From Gordonia rubripertincta (GTDB taxonomy: Bacteria; Actinomycetota; Actinomycetes; Mycobacteriales; Mycobacteriaceae), in the NCBI RefSeq assembly GCF_038024875.1, contig NZ_CP136136.1, forward strand, positions 2,046,001-2,110,000: DNA of 64,000 nt. The letters are read 5' to 3'. The translations under genes were made by a program, and so were the position numbers. Numbering within the stretch: the first letter of the stretch is position 1; every line of letters starts with the position of its first letter. Below the pieces are notes generated by a model. The model was not told where the DNA came from. It searched no databases and saw nothing but the letters and a program-made list of their open reading frames with translations. Below are positions 9,366-17,929 of the stretch, in pieces.

Positions 9366-11912
9366 ATGTTCGAACGGTTCACCGACCGCGCGCGACGGGT
9401 TGTGGTTCTGGCCCAAGAAGAGGCGCGGATGCTCAACCACAACTACATCGGTACCGAGCACATCCTCCTCGGCCTCATCCACGAGGGCGAGGGGGTGGCT
9501 GCCAAGGCGCTCGAGTCTCTCGGGATCTCCCTGGAAGGTGTCCGCAGTCAGGTCGAGGAGATCATCGGCCAGGGCCAGCAGGCACCGTCGGGACACATCC
9601 CGTTCACCCCGCGTGCCAAGAAGGTGCTGGAGCTCTCGCTGCGCGAGGCCCTGCAGCTCGGCCACAACTACATCGGCACCGAGCACATCCTGCTCGGCCT
9701 CATCCGCGAGGGTGAGGGTGTCGCCGCGCAGGTCCTGGTCAAGCTCGGCGCCGACCTCAATCGGGTCCGCCAGCAGGTCATCCAGCTGCTGAGCGGCTAC
9801 CAGGGCAAGGAGCCGCAGGAGGCGGGCACCGGCGGGCGCAGCAGCGAGACCGGCACCCCGTCCACCTCGCTGGTCCTCGACCAGTTCGGCAGAAACCTGA
9901 CCGCCGCGGCCGCCGAGGGCAAACTCGACCCGGTCATCGGCCGGGAGAAGGAAATCGAGCGGGTCATGCAGGTCCTGAGCCGCCGCACCAAGAACAACCC
10001 TGTTCTGATCGGTGAGCCGGGCGTCGGCAAGACCGCCGTCGTGGAGGGCCTCGCGCAGGCCATCGTCAACGGCCAGGTCCCCGAGACACTCAAGGACAAG
10101 CAGCTCTACACCCTCGACCTCGGTTCGCTGGTCGCGGGCAGCCGCTACCGCGGTGACTTCGAGGAACGCCTGAAGAAGGTCCTCAAGGAGATCAACACCC
10201 GCGGCGACATCATCCTGTTCATCGACGAGCTGCACACGCTCGTCGGAGCAGGCGCCGCCGAGGGCGCGATCGACGCCGCCAGCATCCTCAAGCCGAAGCT
10301 GGCCCGCGGCGAGCTGCAGACCATCGGTGCGACGACCCTCGACGAGTACCGCAAGTACATCGAGAAGGACGCCGCCCTCGAGCGTCGCTTCCAGCCGGTC
10401 CAGGTCGGCGAGCCGTCGGTCGAGCACACCATCGAGATCCTCAAGGGTCTGCGCGACCGCTACGAGTCGCACCACCGCGTCTCGATCACCGACGGCGCAC
10501 TCGTCGCCGCCGCGACGCTGGCCGACCGCTACATCAACGACCGGTTCCTGCCGGACAAGGCGATCGACCTCATCGACGAGGCCGGTGCCCGCATGCGCAT
10601 CCGCCGGATGACCGCGCCGCCAGACCTGCGCGAGTTCGACGAGCGCATCGCCGACGCGCGCAAGGAGAAGGAAAGCGCCATCGACGCGCAGGACTTCGAG
10701 AAGGCCGCCAGCCTCCGCGACAAGGAGAAGCAGCTGGTCGCCGAGCGCGCCGAGCGCGAAAAGCAGTGGCGCAGTGGCGACATGGACGTCGTGGCCGAGG
10801 TCGACGACGAGCAGATCGCCGAGGTCCTGGGCAACTGGACCGGCATCCCGGTGTTCAAGCTCACCGAGGAGGAGACCACCCGTCTGCTCCGCATGGAGGA
10901 GGAGCTGCACAAGCGGATCATCGGCCAGGAGGATGCCGTCAAGGCTGTCTCCAAGGCGATCCGCCGCACCCGTGCCGGCCTGAAGGATCCGAAGCGTCCG
11001 TCGGGCTCGTTCATTTTCGCCGGCCCGTCCGGTGTCGGTAAGACCGAGCTCTCGAAGGCGCTGGCGAACTTCCTGTTCGGCGAGGACGACGCACTCATCC
11101 AGATCGACATGGGCGAGTTCCACGACCGCTTCACCGCGTCGCGTCTGTTCGGTGCCCCTCCCGGCTACGTCGGCTACGAAGAGGGCGGCCAGCTCACCGA
11201 GAAGGTGCGCCGCAAGCCGTTCTCGGTGGTGCTGTTCGACGAGATCGAGAAGGCTCACTCGGAGATCTACAACACCCTGCTGCAGGTCCTCGAGGACGGC
11301 CGTCTCACCGACGGTCAGGGTCGTACGGTCGACTTCAAGAACACCGTCCTGATCTTCACCTCGAACCTCGGTACGAGCGACATCTCCAAGGCCGTGGGCA
11401 TGGGCTTCTCGTCGAAGGACGACACCAAGTCCGGCTACGAGCGGATGAAGCAGAAGGTCAACGACGAGCTCAAGAAGCACTTCCGGCCCGAGTTCCTCAA
11501 CCGTATCGACGACATCGTCGTCTTCCACCAGCTGACGCGTGACGAGATCATCCAGATGGTCGACCTCATGCTGACCCGCGTGGAGAGCGCGCTGAAGAAC
11601 AAGGACATGGCTCTCGAGGTCACCGACCGCGCCAAGTCCCTGCTCGCCAAGCGTGGCTTCGATCCGGTGCTCGGTGCACGCCCGCTGCGTCGCACCATTC
11701 AGCGTGAGATCGAGGATCAGCTCTCGGAGAAGATCCTGTTCGGCGACGTCGCTCCCGGACAGATCGTGCTGGTCGACGTCGAAGGCTGGGACGGCGAAGG
11801 CGACGGCGAGGATGCCAAGTTCACCTTCAGCGGTTCGGAGAAGCCGCGTGCGGTTCCGGACGCACCGGTCGAGCTCTCCAAGGCAGGCGACGGCAGCTCG
11901 GATGCGAGCTGA
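9366..11912 (+). CDS. clpC1: ClpC1, ATPase subunit of the Clp protease
   Basis: Product of 848 aa. Two Clp-N repeats each begin near HNYIGTEHILLGLI (residues about 25-39 and 100-114). The first ATPase module has Walker A GEPGVGKT (about 216-223) and Walker B IILFIDELH. A UVR-like segment (QDFEKAASLRDKEKQL) precedes the second module with GPSGVGKTEL (about 554). This Hsp100 unfoldase feeds substrates to ClpP1P2 and is essential in mycobacteria. The start follows GAGGGAGAACA. The gene stands alone with a strong terminator behind it. Length equals that of mycobacterial ClpC1. Confidence 0.97.
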   Translation: MFERFTDRARRVVVLAQEEARMLNHNYIGTEHILLGLIHEGEGVAAKALESLGISLEGVRSQVEEIIGQGQQAPSGHIPFTPRAKKVLELSLREALQLGHNYIGTEHILLGLIREGEGVAAQVLVKLGADLNRVRQQVIQLLSGYQGKEPQEAGTGGRSSETGTPSTSLVLDQFGRNLTAAAAEGKLDPVIGREKEIERVMQVLSRRTKNNPVLIGEPGVGKTAVVEGLAQAIVNGQVPETLKDKQLYTLDLGSLVAGSRYRGDFEERLKKVLKEINTRGDIILFIDELHTLVGAGAAEGAIDAASILKPKLARGELQTIGATTLDEYRKYIEKDAALERRFQPVQVGEPSVEHTIEILKGLRDRYESHHRVSITDGALVAAATLADRYINDRFLPDKAIDLIDEAGARMRIRRMTAPPDLREFDERIADARKEKESAIDAQDFEKAASLRDKEKQLVAERAEREKQWRSGDMDVVAEVDDEQIAEVLGNWTGIPVFKLTEEETTRLLRMEEELHKRIIGQEDAVKAVSKAIRRTRAGLKDPKRPSGSFIFAGPSGVGKTELSKALANFLFGEDDALIQIDMGEFHDRFTASRLFGAPPGYVGYEEGGQLTEKVRRKPFSVVLFDEIEKAHSEIYNTLLQVLEDGRLTDGQGRTVDFKNTVLIFTSNLGTSDISKAVGMGFSSKDDTKSGYERMKQKVNDELKKHFRPEFLNRIDDIVVFHQLTRDEIIQMVDLMLTRVESALKNKDMALEVTDRAKSLLAKRGFDPVLGARPLRRTIQREIEDQLSEKILFGDVAPGQIVLVDVEGWDGEGDGEDAKFTFSGSEKPRAVPDAPVELSKAGDGSSDAS

Positions 11913-11936
11913 CCTGAGCTGATCTGACACACGCAG

Positions 11937-11973
11937 CGGCGGCGTCACCCGAAAGGGGTGGCGCCGCCGTTTT
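11937..11973 (+). terminator. Rho-independent terminator of clpC1
   Basis: CGGCGGCGTCACCC, a GAAA tetraloop and GGGTGGCGCCGCCG form a roughly 14-pair stem with one T/G wobble, followed by TTTT. It lies 24 bp after the clpC1 stop. Confidence 0.9.
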
Positions 11974-12037
11974 GTGTGCGGCGTGACGAGAGAAGGAACT
12001 GCTGACAGAGCGTTCGCTCGGGAAGTTCGACTCCTGC

Positions 12038-12068
12038 TTGAACGCGCTGTGATGGCGGTCGATAGCAT
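12038..12068 (+). promoter_or_regulatory. Promoter of the enoyl-CoA hydratase gene, probably leaderless
   Basis: TTGAAC (12038-12043) and TAGCAT (12063-12068) are separated by 19 bp. The -10 box ends 8 nt before the GTG start at 12077, so the transcript would begin at or next to the start codon. No Shine-Dalgarno is visible, which agrees with leaderless translation. Confidence 0.5.
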
Positions 12069-12076
12069 CGATCCTT

Positions 12077-12943
12077 GTGAGCAGCGATACATCAGAGGTT
12101 GGCCGTAAGGCCACGCAGGCCGAGCCCACCATCACCGTCGAGCGAGACGGCGAGATCGCCATCTTCCGGCTGAACCGCCCCGACCGGCTCAACGCCTTCA
12201 CGCTGCAGATGGGTGAGGAGTTGCGGGCGGCCTTCGACGAGACCGACGCCGACGACTCGGTGCGGGCCGTGGTGCTCACCGGCGCCGGCCGGGCGTTCTG
12301 CGCCGGCGCCGACCTCGAGGCAGGTCGGTCGACCTTCGACGCCTCCTCGGCGGTCGAGGGCGACGAGGTCCCGGCCGACGAGGGCGGCAAACTGACGCTC
12401 CGCATGTTCGCCTCACTCAAGCCTGTCATCGCCGCGATCAACGGCCCCTCGGCCGGCGTCGGCGTCACCATGACCCTGCCCGCCGACGTCCGGATCGCCT
12501 CCGAGGACGCGAAATTCGGCTTCGTCTTCGCCGCCCGCGGCCTCGTGCCCGAAGCGGCGTCGAGCTGGTTCCTCCCGCGGCTCGTCGGGTTGCCGACGGC
12601 TCTGCAGTGGACGGTCGGCGCCAAGATGGTCCAGGTCGACGAGGCGCTCGAGCGCGGGCTCGTCCAGCAGGTCGTGCCGAAGGACAAGGTCCTCGAGACC
12701 GCGCTCGCCGTCGCCCGCGAGATGACCGCGAACAGCGCACCCGTCTCGGCGGCGCTGACCCGCCAGCTGTTGTGGCGCATGGCCGGGGCACCCAGTCCGC
12801 TCGACGCCCACCACGCCGATTCGAAGGCGATCTTCTACCGCGGCCAGTCCGGTGACGTCTACGAGGGCGTCATGTCGTTCCTGGAGAAGCGACCGGCGAC
12901 GTACCCGAACACGGTGTCGGAGGACCTCCCCGACATCTTCTGA
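12077..12943 (+). CDS. Enoyl-CoA hydratase/isomerase family protein
   Basis: Product of 288 aa with the crotonase fold: FRLNRPDRLNAFTLQM, the oxyanion-hole block GAGRAFCAGADLEAG, and AAINGPSAGVGVTMTLPADVRIA. One catalytic-Glu region reads FAARGLVPEAASSWFLPRLVG. It probably hydrates or isomerises acyl-CoA in fatty-acid or related beta-oxidation; the exact substrate is unknown. The GTG start at 12077 has no Shine-Dalgarno but a -10 box 8 nt upstream. It is a single gene closed by a stem-loop. Confidence 0.88.
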   Translation: MSSDTSEVGRKATQAEPTITVERDGEIAIFRLNRPDRLNAFTLQMGEELRAAFDETDADDSVRAVVLTGAGRAFCAGADLEAGRSTFDASSAVEGDEVPADEGGKLTLRMFASLKPVIAAINGPSAGVGVTMTLPADVRIASEDAKFGFVFAARGLVPEAASSWFLPRLVGLPTALQWTVGAKMVQVDEALERGLVQQVVPKDKVLETALAVAREMTANSAPVSAALTRQLLWRMAGAPSPLDAHHADSKAIFYRGQSGDVYEGVMSFLEKRPATYPNTVSEDLPDIF

Positions 12944-12958
12944 CTTGTTCAGAGCAAC

Positions 12959-12991
12959 CCGGCCCCGTCAGCTGTCAGCTGGCGGGGCCGG
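12959..12991 (+). terminator. Stem-loop terminator after the enoyl-CoA hydratase gene
   Basis: CCGGCCCCGTCAGC, loop TGTCA, then GCTGGCGGGGCCGG: about 14 pairs with one T/G wobble, 16 bp after the stop. No long T-run follows. Confidence 0.75.
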
Positions 12992-13129
12992 ACGCGTTTC
13001 CGCTGCAAACACCCTGTGTTCAGTACGTGAACATCGACGAACACGCGGCATAAACGGTGGCAGGCTGCGCCGACCGCGGTTATCGTGGCGGACAGCAGGC
13101 CAGAGCAGAGCCGAAAGGAGGTGGCGCAG

Positions 13130-13249
13130 ATGTCGATCGGTATGGCGGAGTTCGTTCGCGAGTGGCGGATGACCGACCCCGGCTGCCGGTACGGGCTACC
13201 AGCCCGAACCCGGTCCGGACCAATCACATCCAGCGTCACCAGTTCCTGA
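13130..13249 (+). CDS. Small candidate protein of 39 aa
   Basis: ATG at 13130 stands 7 nt behind AAAGGAGG, the strongest Shine-Dalgarno in this part of the window. The frame encodes MSIGMAEFVREWRMTDPGC and runs to TGA at 13247-13249, 55 bp before the HNH gene. The product has no membrane segment or motif that I recognise. The ribosome site argues for real translation; the short length and lack of a known family argue for caution. It could be a leader peptide for the HNH gene, or the remains of a longer gene. Confidence 0.42.
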   Translation: MSIGMAEFVREWRMTDPGCRYGLPARTRSGPITSSVTSS

Positions 13250-13304
13250 GGTCGTGAACCTCGATGGTCGGCGCGCTCACTCGCCCACGCATCGAGGAGT
13301 ATCC

Positions 13305-13802
13305 ATGACCATCTTCGTCACGAATGCGGGATTGCAGATCCTCGCGCGAGTCACCTGGCGTCGCGCGGCCGTTTTGCTGACCACCGAGGTCGCACGCAAC
13401 GTCGAGGGCACCCCCTTGGTGCGCGTCGTCCATTCGCCGACCGTGTCGCTGCCCATCCACAAGGTGGTGGCCATCAAGCGGGACGCCTACCGTCCGTACG
13501 CAGGCAAGACGATGGATTCCTACGCCTCCAATGCGACGATCCTTCGTCGCGACCAATGGATCTGCGCCTACTGCGACGGTCCGGCCGACACGGTGGACCA
13601 CATCGTCCCCGTATCGCAGGGCGGCCCGAGCACATTCGGCAACCAGGTCGCGGCGTGTAAGTCCTGCAACGGTTTCAAGGCCAATCGCACCCCGCGCAAA
13701 GCCGGCATGGCGTTGCGGCACGCCCCCTTCGTCTACGACCCGTGGGCCGTCGACCAGAAAGAGGTCTGGGAGATGTTCATGCTGCATCCCAAGACCGACT
13801 GA
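13305..13802 (+). CDS. HNH endonuclease
   Basis: Product of 165 aa. The HNH core is in the second half: RRDQWICAYCDGPADTVDHI (CxxC followed by DH), then GNQVAACKSCNGFKANRTP, giving the second CxxC and the terminal Asn of a Zn-stabilised beta-beta-alpha-metal nuclease. The ATG at 13305 (after GAGGAG) is preferred to an in-frame start 51 bp upstream, which has no ribosome site. This is the common stand-alone actinobacterial HNH type; no phage or mobile genes lie nearby, so a housekeeping or unknown role is as likely as a mobile origin. Confidence 0.85.
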   Translation: MTIFVTNAGLQILARVTWRRAAVLLTTEVARNVEGTPLVRVVHSPTVSLPIHKVVAIKRDAYRPYAGKTMDSYASNATILRRDQWICAYCDGPADTVDHIVPVSQGGPSTFGNQVAACKSCNGFKANRTPRKAGMALRHAPFVYDPWAVDQKEVWEMFMLHPKTD

Positions 13803-13833
13803 GACGCATCAACGACGGGGAGCCCCGAACCGG

Positions 13834-14496
13834 TCAGGTGGGCAGGGGTTCGGCGCCACGTTCTTTCAGCAGCATCGACATCTGGCCGATCTCGTTGCCC
13901 TGATCGCTGAGCATGTTCAGGGCGAGCTGCTTGGTCGCCGCCCCGGAACGGTCGTCGTTGTACGCGGCCTGGGCCATCTCCAGGCCGCCGCGATGGTGCC
14001 GGATCATCAACTGCAGGAACAGTTCCTCGGCCTCGTCACCCCGCAGTGTGGCGAGGCGGCCGAGTTCGTCGGTGCTCGCCATGCCCGGCATGAGTGGTGC
14101 GTCGGGCGTGGCGGCCGAGTGGTCGCCGTGGGCATACGAATCCCCGTGGGGCATCCACGACATCGGCTCGTCGGAGGTCAGCGGCAGCTCGAAGAACTGC
14201 AGCCAGCCACGCATGGTCGCGCTCTCCGCGGACTGGGCGACGACGAGCTGGTCGGCCAGTCCGCGGATCGTCGGGTCGACGTCGGGTGCGGCGATGATCG
14301 TGCGGGCCATCAGGAGTGCCTGGTCGTGATGCGTCGACATATCCTGTGCGAAGCCGATGTCGGCGGCACTCATCGTTTTCACGTCGTCCTGCGGGCCGGG
14401 TGACCACACCGATCCGACGACGACGCCGATCGCCACGAGCAGGACGGCCAGCGAGGCCAGGCCGGCGATCTGCGTGATGGGGTGCCGGTCGGTCAT
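13834..14496 (-). CDS. DUF305 family protein with N-terminal membrane anchor
   Basis: Product of 220 aa. A hydrophobic segment at residues about 10-28 (AGLASLAVLLVAIGVVVGSV) makes it secreted or anchored outside. Two ferritin-like DUF305 motifs follow: FAQDMSTHHDQALLMA and FLQLMIRHHRGGLEMA. The paired His and nearby Met residues suggest metal (often copper) binding, by family knowledge only. The ATG overlaps the stop of the upstream LVIVD gene, so the two products are made together and probably act together in the envelope. Confidence 0.88.
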   Translation of the reverse strand: MTDRHPITQIAGLASLAVLLVAIGVVVGSVWSPGPQDDVKTMSAADIGFAQDMSTHHDQALLMARTIIAAPDVDPTIRGLADQLVVAQSAESATMRGWLQFFELPLTSDEPMSWMPHGDSYAHGDHSAATPDAPLMPGMASTDELGRLATLRGDEAEELFLQLMIRHHRGGLEMAQAAYNDDRSGAATKQLALNMLSDQGNEIGQMSMLLKERGAEPLPT

Positions 14497-16058
14497 CCGA
14501 GGAACGAATCCTGGTCCGGCGGTGGGGTGTAGACCCGGTTGCTCAACTCCAGGGCGTAGAAGCCACCGTCGGCGCAGGTTGTGAGGATCTTGTTGCCGTG
14601 GAACTCCGGCGGGGAGGAGCACCAGTCGGTGGCCATGTCACCACCCACGACCATGCCCATGCGCGGTCCGATCATCTCGTTCAGCTTGGCTCGTCCGTTT
14701 GCGAGAGACATTCCGAGGCTGAGGAATTCGATTCCCGGTGCACCGATGACCGACCCGAGAACATGCGGTGAGTTGGGTCGGGTCAGTGCGGTGGCGCCCT
14801 TCTGGGCGGGCGGGTTGTAGTAGGCGATCTCCTTGATGGCCGAGAAGTCCCGGATGTCGAACACGCGGATGCCGGACGACTCCCACGCGCAGGCCAGAGC
14901 CGTCGGATCGTTCGGGCGGTCGACCGCGCAGTAGTGCGGGTTGCTGCCGAACAACGAACCGCCCATGGATGAACGGAACTGGGTGTCGAGGTGTTCGGGC
15001 AGGTTGATCTCGAGTTTGAGCTGTGCGGCGTAACGCGGTTTGTTGACCCGGGCGACGTCGAAGATCTTCACACCACCCGAGCCGCCTTCGTCGGCCGTGA
15101 TGATGTGGGGCGTGCCGCGATAGGTGATCGGGATCGAGTGCTGGTTGAGCTGGCCGTCGGGCCACAGGTACGCGGCCACGTGTGGCACCTGCGGATACGG
15201 AGCGCGACGCTGTACGGCGCTGATGTCGAGGACCGTCACGCCCGCCATGTTCGACAGGTACATGCGGTTGCCGTCGGGGGTGATGCCGAAACCGTGACCG
15301 AGGAAGCTGTGCAGCCCCTGCCAGATCACCCGCGGGTTCCGCGGATCGGCGACGTCGATCGCGCTCAGGTGACCGGGTGCGACACCCGACGCCCAGTAGG
15401 TTCGGCCATCGGGTGACCAGCCGCCCTCGTGCGAGGTGAACGGGATGGGGTAGGCGATGCCGCCGCCACGGGCGTTGAGCAGCTTGGGGCGGGTGCAGTC
15501 GGAGATGTCGTAGACCGCGAAAAAGCCTGCACCCCAGAGGAGTGGAACCCCGGTTGCGGCGAGGAGTTTGCGTTTCTTGTTGACCTTCAGGGTCTCCCAC
15601 GTGCCGCCGCGCATCGCGGTGTCGGTCAGCGATCCGACGACCTTAGGGTTCCGGGGGTTCGAGGCGTCGATGACCTGGACGCCTGGCTGTGGCAGGAAGT
15701 TGTTGCCGGGGAACAGGCTTCCGGTGTAGCTGCAGTGTTCGAAGGACGCGGACACGATGCCGCCGCCCGCTCCGGTCACATTGCCGAGCTTCGTCAGGTT
15801 GCAGTTGTAACCTTGCCTGCTCCGTCCGGACTGTCGATCCTCGGCGCTGACGTCACCCTGCAGGCCCGGTTCCGGCTTGGAGCCCGGACCGCAGTCGGCC
15901 TTTGGGACAGAAGTGTCGGAGATGTCGGGGAACCAGTGGTTCGCGGCAGTCGCCGGCGCCGACACCAGCATCGTCGACGCGAGCAGTGCCCCCGCGGCGA
16001 GGCAGGTGATCGCGTGTAGTCGCCGGCGTGCCCCACATGTGGCCCACCCCAGACACAT
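14493..16058 (-). CDS. Secreted LVIVD-repeat (beta-propeller-like) protein
   Basis: Product of 521 aa. The N-terminus has an Arg pair followed by a hydrophobic core ending in APATAA (signal peptide, cleavage near residue 38). Repeats of the form V-x-V-I/L-D-x-S/A-x-P (GVQVIDASNPRNPKVVG; GVTVLDISAVQ; GIRVFDIRDF) indicate a propeller of LVIVD units. Several Cys residues (SDCTRP, YCAVD, TTCADGG) could form disulfides outside the cell. Function is unknown. It is the first gene of a pair with the DUF305 protein, and a CRP-like site lies 33 bp upstream of its start. Confidence 0.82.
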   Translation of the reverse strand: MCLGWATCGARRRLHAITCLAAGALLASTMLVSAPATAANHWFPDISDTSVPKADCGPGSKPEPGLQGDVSAEDRQSGRSRQGYNCNLTKLGNVTGAGGGIVSASFEHCSYTGSLFPGNNFLPQPGVQVIDASNPRNPKVVGSLTDTAMRGGTWETLKVNKKRKLLAATGVPLLWGAGFFAVYDISDCTRPKLLNARGGGIAYPIPFTSHEGGWSPDGRTYWASGVAPGHLSAIDVADPRNPRVIWQGLHSFLGHGFGITPDGNRMYLSNMAGVTVLDISAVQRRAPYPQVPHVAAYLWPDGQLNQHSIPITYRGTPHIITADEGGSGGVKIFDVARVNKPRYAAQLKLEINLPEHLDTQFRSSMGGSLFGSNPHYCAVDRPNDPTALACAWESSGIRVFDIRDFSAIKEIAYYNPPAQKGATALTRPNSPHVLGSVIGAPGIEFLSLGMSLANGRAKLNEMIGPRMGMVVGGDMATDWCSSPPEFHGNKILTTCADGGFYALELSNRVYTPPPDQDSFLG

Positions 16059-16090
16059 TCCATCGATCTGGCGTCATCGCCCCTCCGATC

Positions 16091-16104
16091 GTGACGTGAG
16101 TCAC
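16091..16104. promoter_or_regulatory. CRP/GlxR-type operator
   Basis: GTGACGTGAGTCAC matches the CRP half-sites GTGA-N6-TCAC exactly and is symmetric by one further base on each side. It lies between the reverse LVIVD-DUF305 unit (start 16058) and the forward Asp-rich repeat gene (start 16292). Assignment rests on the known consensus of actinobacterial CRP/GlxR proteins. Confidence 0.55.
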
Positions 16105-16291
16105 GCTAGCGGCCGGGCTGAGACGGCGGGGCTGATTGGTCGAAAGTTGCACGTCGGCGGCACGCGACTCGACGCGTCGGCCGTCCGAACGACGCCGGGA
16201 TCACCGGGGAACATTCCCGGCTCGCGCTCCCTCCAAGTATTCGAACGCAGCAGACAGCCCGCACCGGCGGACGCCCCGAAAGGAACAACCC

Positions 16292-16618
16292 ATGAGCACT
16301 CAGATCCCCGCAGACGCAGTCCTGGTCGACACCGACGGCGACGGCCTCGTCGACGCCGCCCTCGCCGACATCGACGGTGACGGCACGACCGACGCCGTCC
16401 TGGACACCGACGGTGACGGCTCGGCCGATTCGGTCGCCTACGACACCAACTCCGACGGTGCGATCGACCTGATCGAGGCCGACTCGGACGGCGACGGTTA
16501 CACCGACATCGCGGTCGCCGACACCGACTGCGACGGCACCTTCGACACCGCCGTCGACGACGAGGGCAATGTCTCGGTCGGCGACTTCGGCAGCATCGAC
16601 GGCAGCGACGCGGTCTGA
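16292..16618 (+). CDS. Asp/Gly-rich DxDGDG repeat protein, putative calcium binder
   Basis: Product of 108 aa made almost wholly of imperfect repeats of about 10-12 residues built on DTDGDG (DTDGDGLVDAAL, DIDGDGTTDAVL, DTDGDGSADSVA, DTNSDGAIDLIE, DSDGDGYTDIAV, DTDCDGTFDTAV). DxDxDG loops are the calcium ligands of thrombospondin type 3 repeats, dockerins and EF-hands, so calcium binding is likely. There is no signal peptide, so it may stay in the cytoplasm or use a non-Sec route. The ATG follows GAAAGGAACAACCC. Net charge is extremely acidic with hardly any Lys or Arg. No known family name. Confidence 0.75.
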   Translation: MSTQIPADAVLVDTDGDGLVDAALADIDGDGTTDAVLDTDGDGSADSVAYDTNSDGAIDLIEADSDGDGYTDIAVADTDCDGTFDTAVDDEGNVSVGDFGSIDGSDAV

Positions 16619-16650
16619 GTGATCCGGTCCCTGAACCCCACCCCGCACCT

Positions 16651-16679
16651 GCAGCCGGTCAGCTCAGCTGGCCGGCTGC
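16651..16679. terminator. Bidirectional stem-loop between convergent genes
   Basis: GCAGCCGGTCAGCT-C-AGCTGGCCGGCTGC is a near-perfect 14-pair inverted repeat with one T/G wobble. It lies between the Asp-rich repeat gene and the reverse MFS gene and overlaps the last codons of the latter. Confidence 0.55.
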
Positions 16680-17918
16680 CGGCGTTTCGCGGCGACGAAG
16701 GCGAGCACTGCGGCGGCCAGACATGCGGCGGCACCGACACCCCAGACCCACGCGCGGATTGGTGGCCTCGATGACCGCGCCGATCAGCGGACCACCGATC
16801 GGCGTCGACCCCATGAACGCCACCGACCACAGGGCCATGACGCGTCCTCGCATCTGAGGTTCGGAGTTGAGTTGCAGCGTGGCGTTGCCGGTCGACATGA
16901 ACGTCACACTGAGCCAGCCCACGAAGAACAGTGCGCAGATGGCGGTGGCCAGATTCGGGGCCAGCGCCGCCGCCGCGATGGTGATGCCGAAACCGAACGC
17001 CGCCAGCGTGAGCGGTCGAAGTCCGATGGTCCCGCGCGCGGCGACGACGAGACCGCCGACCACCGCGCCGACGCCCATGGCCGAGGTCATGAAACCGAGG
17101 GCCTGTGGGCCGCCGTCGAAGACGAAATCCGCGGCGGCCGTGAGGGTGACCGGGAAGTTGTACGCCAGGGTGCCGACCAGGGCCATGGTGGCGAGGGGAA
17201 TCCACAGCGACGGGATGCCGCGGACGTAGCGGATGCCTTCGCGCAGCTGTCCTCTGGCGCGCGGAACCGGGGTCTCGCGGGTGATCTTCGTGCCGTCCAG
17301 TGCAATCAGAGAGGCAACGACCGCGACGAAACTGACCGCGTTGATCGCGAAGCACCATCCCGCACCGACGAGTGTGAGGATCACGCCGGCCACCGCCGGA
17401 CCGACGGCGCGGGCGGCGTTGACCATCACCGAGTTCAGGGTGACGGCATTGCGGATCAGCGATGTCCCGACGACCTGGTGGATGAACGCCTGTCGCGCGG
17501 GTTGTTCGAAGGCGTGGCCGAGACCGAGCAGCAGCGCGAGAATCGCCACATGCCACACCTCCACCACCCCGGCGAGGGTGAGCGCAGCCAGGACGGCGGC
17601 GAGCAGACCCATCATCGCCTGGAGGAACGTCAGCAGCCGCCGCCGGTCGACGCGGTCGGCGATGACGCCGGCATAGGGTCCGATCAGGAGCACGGGTAAC
17701 GCCTGCAGCGCGACGATGAGGCCGAGGACCGACGCCGATCCACTCAGGGTCAGGACCAGCCAGGCCTGGGCGGTGGCCTGCATCCAGGAGCCGGTCATCG
17801 ACACGGTCATCCCCGCGAAGAACATCCGATAGTTGGGGATGTGCAGCGACGCGAAGACGCTGTCGCGAGGATCAGATGAGTCGACGTCGCTGATCTCGGA
17901 AGCGCGGTCGTCGGTCAT
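16659..17918 (-). CDS. MFS transporter, C-terminus altered by a frameshift
   Basis: Product of 419 aa with about 12 hydrophobic helices; FFAGMTVSMTGSWMQATAQAW and the loop GVIADRVDRRRLL (MFS motif A) show a DHA3/enterobactin-exporter-like family. Substrate unknown. After ATNPR the frame runs into a basic tail (GCRCRRMSGRRSARLRRR). The overlapping frame instead gives a normal final helix (AWVWGVGAAACLAAAVLAF) ending at 16664. The difference is one missing CG unit in a CGCGCG run near 16759-16764. The protein as sequenced therefore lacks its last membrane helix unless the indel is a sequencing error. The ATG at 17916-17918 follows GGGGATCG. Confidence 0.82.
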   Translation of the reverse strand: MTDDRASEISDVDSSDPRDSVFASLHIPNYRMFFAGMTVSMTGSWMQATAQAWLVLTLSGSASVLGLIVALQALPVLLIGPYAGVIADRVDRRRLLTFLQAMMGLLAAVLAALTLAGVVEVWHVAILALLLGLGHAFEQPARQAFIHQVVGTSLIRNAVTLNSVMVNAARAVGPAVAGVILTLVGAGWCFAINAVSFVAVVASLIALDGTKITRETPVPRARGQLREGIRYVRGIPSLWIPLATMALVGTLAYNFPVTLTAAADFVFDGGPQALGFMTSAMGVGAVVGGLVVAARGTIGLRPLTLAAFGFGITIAAAALAPNLATAICALFFVGWLSVTFMSTGNATLQLNSEPQMRGRVMALWSVAFMGSTPIGGPLIGAVIEATNPRVGLGCRCRRMSGRRSARLRRRETPAAGQLS

Positions 17919-17929
17919 CGATCCCCATG

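Noticed and set aside
9345..12092. A very long open frame on the reverse strand opposite clpC1
   Set aside because: It is the GC-rich mirror of clpC1; no ribosome site and no recognisable domain.
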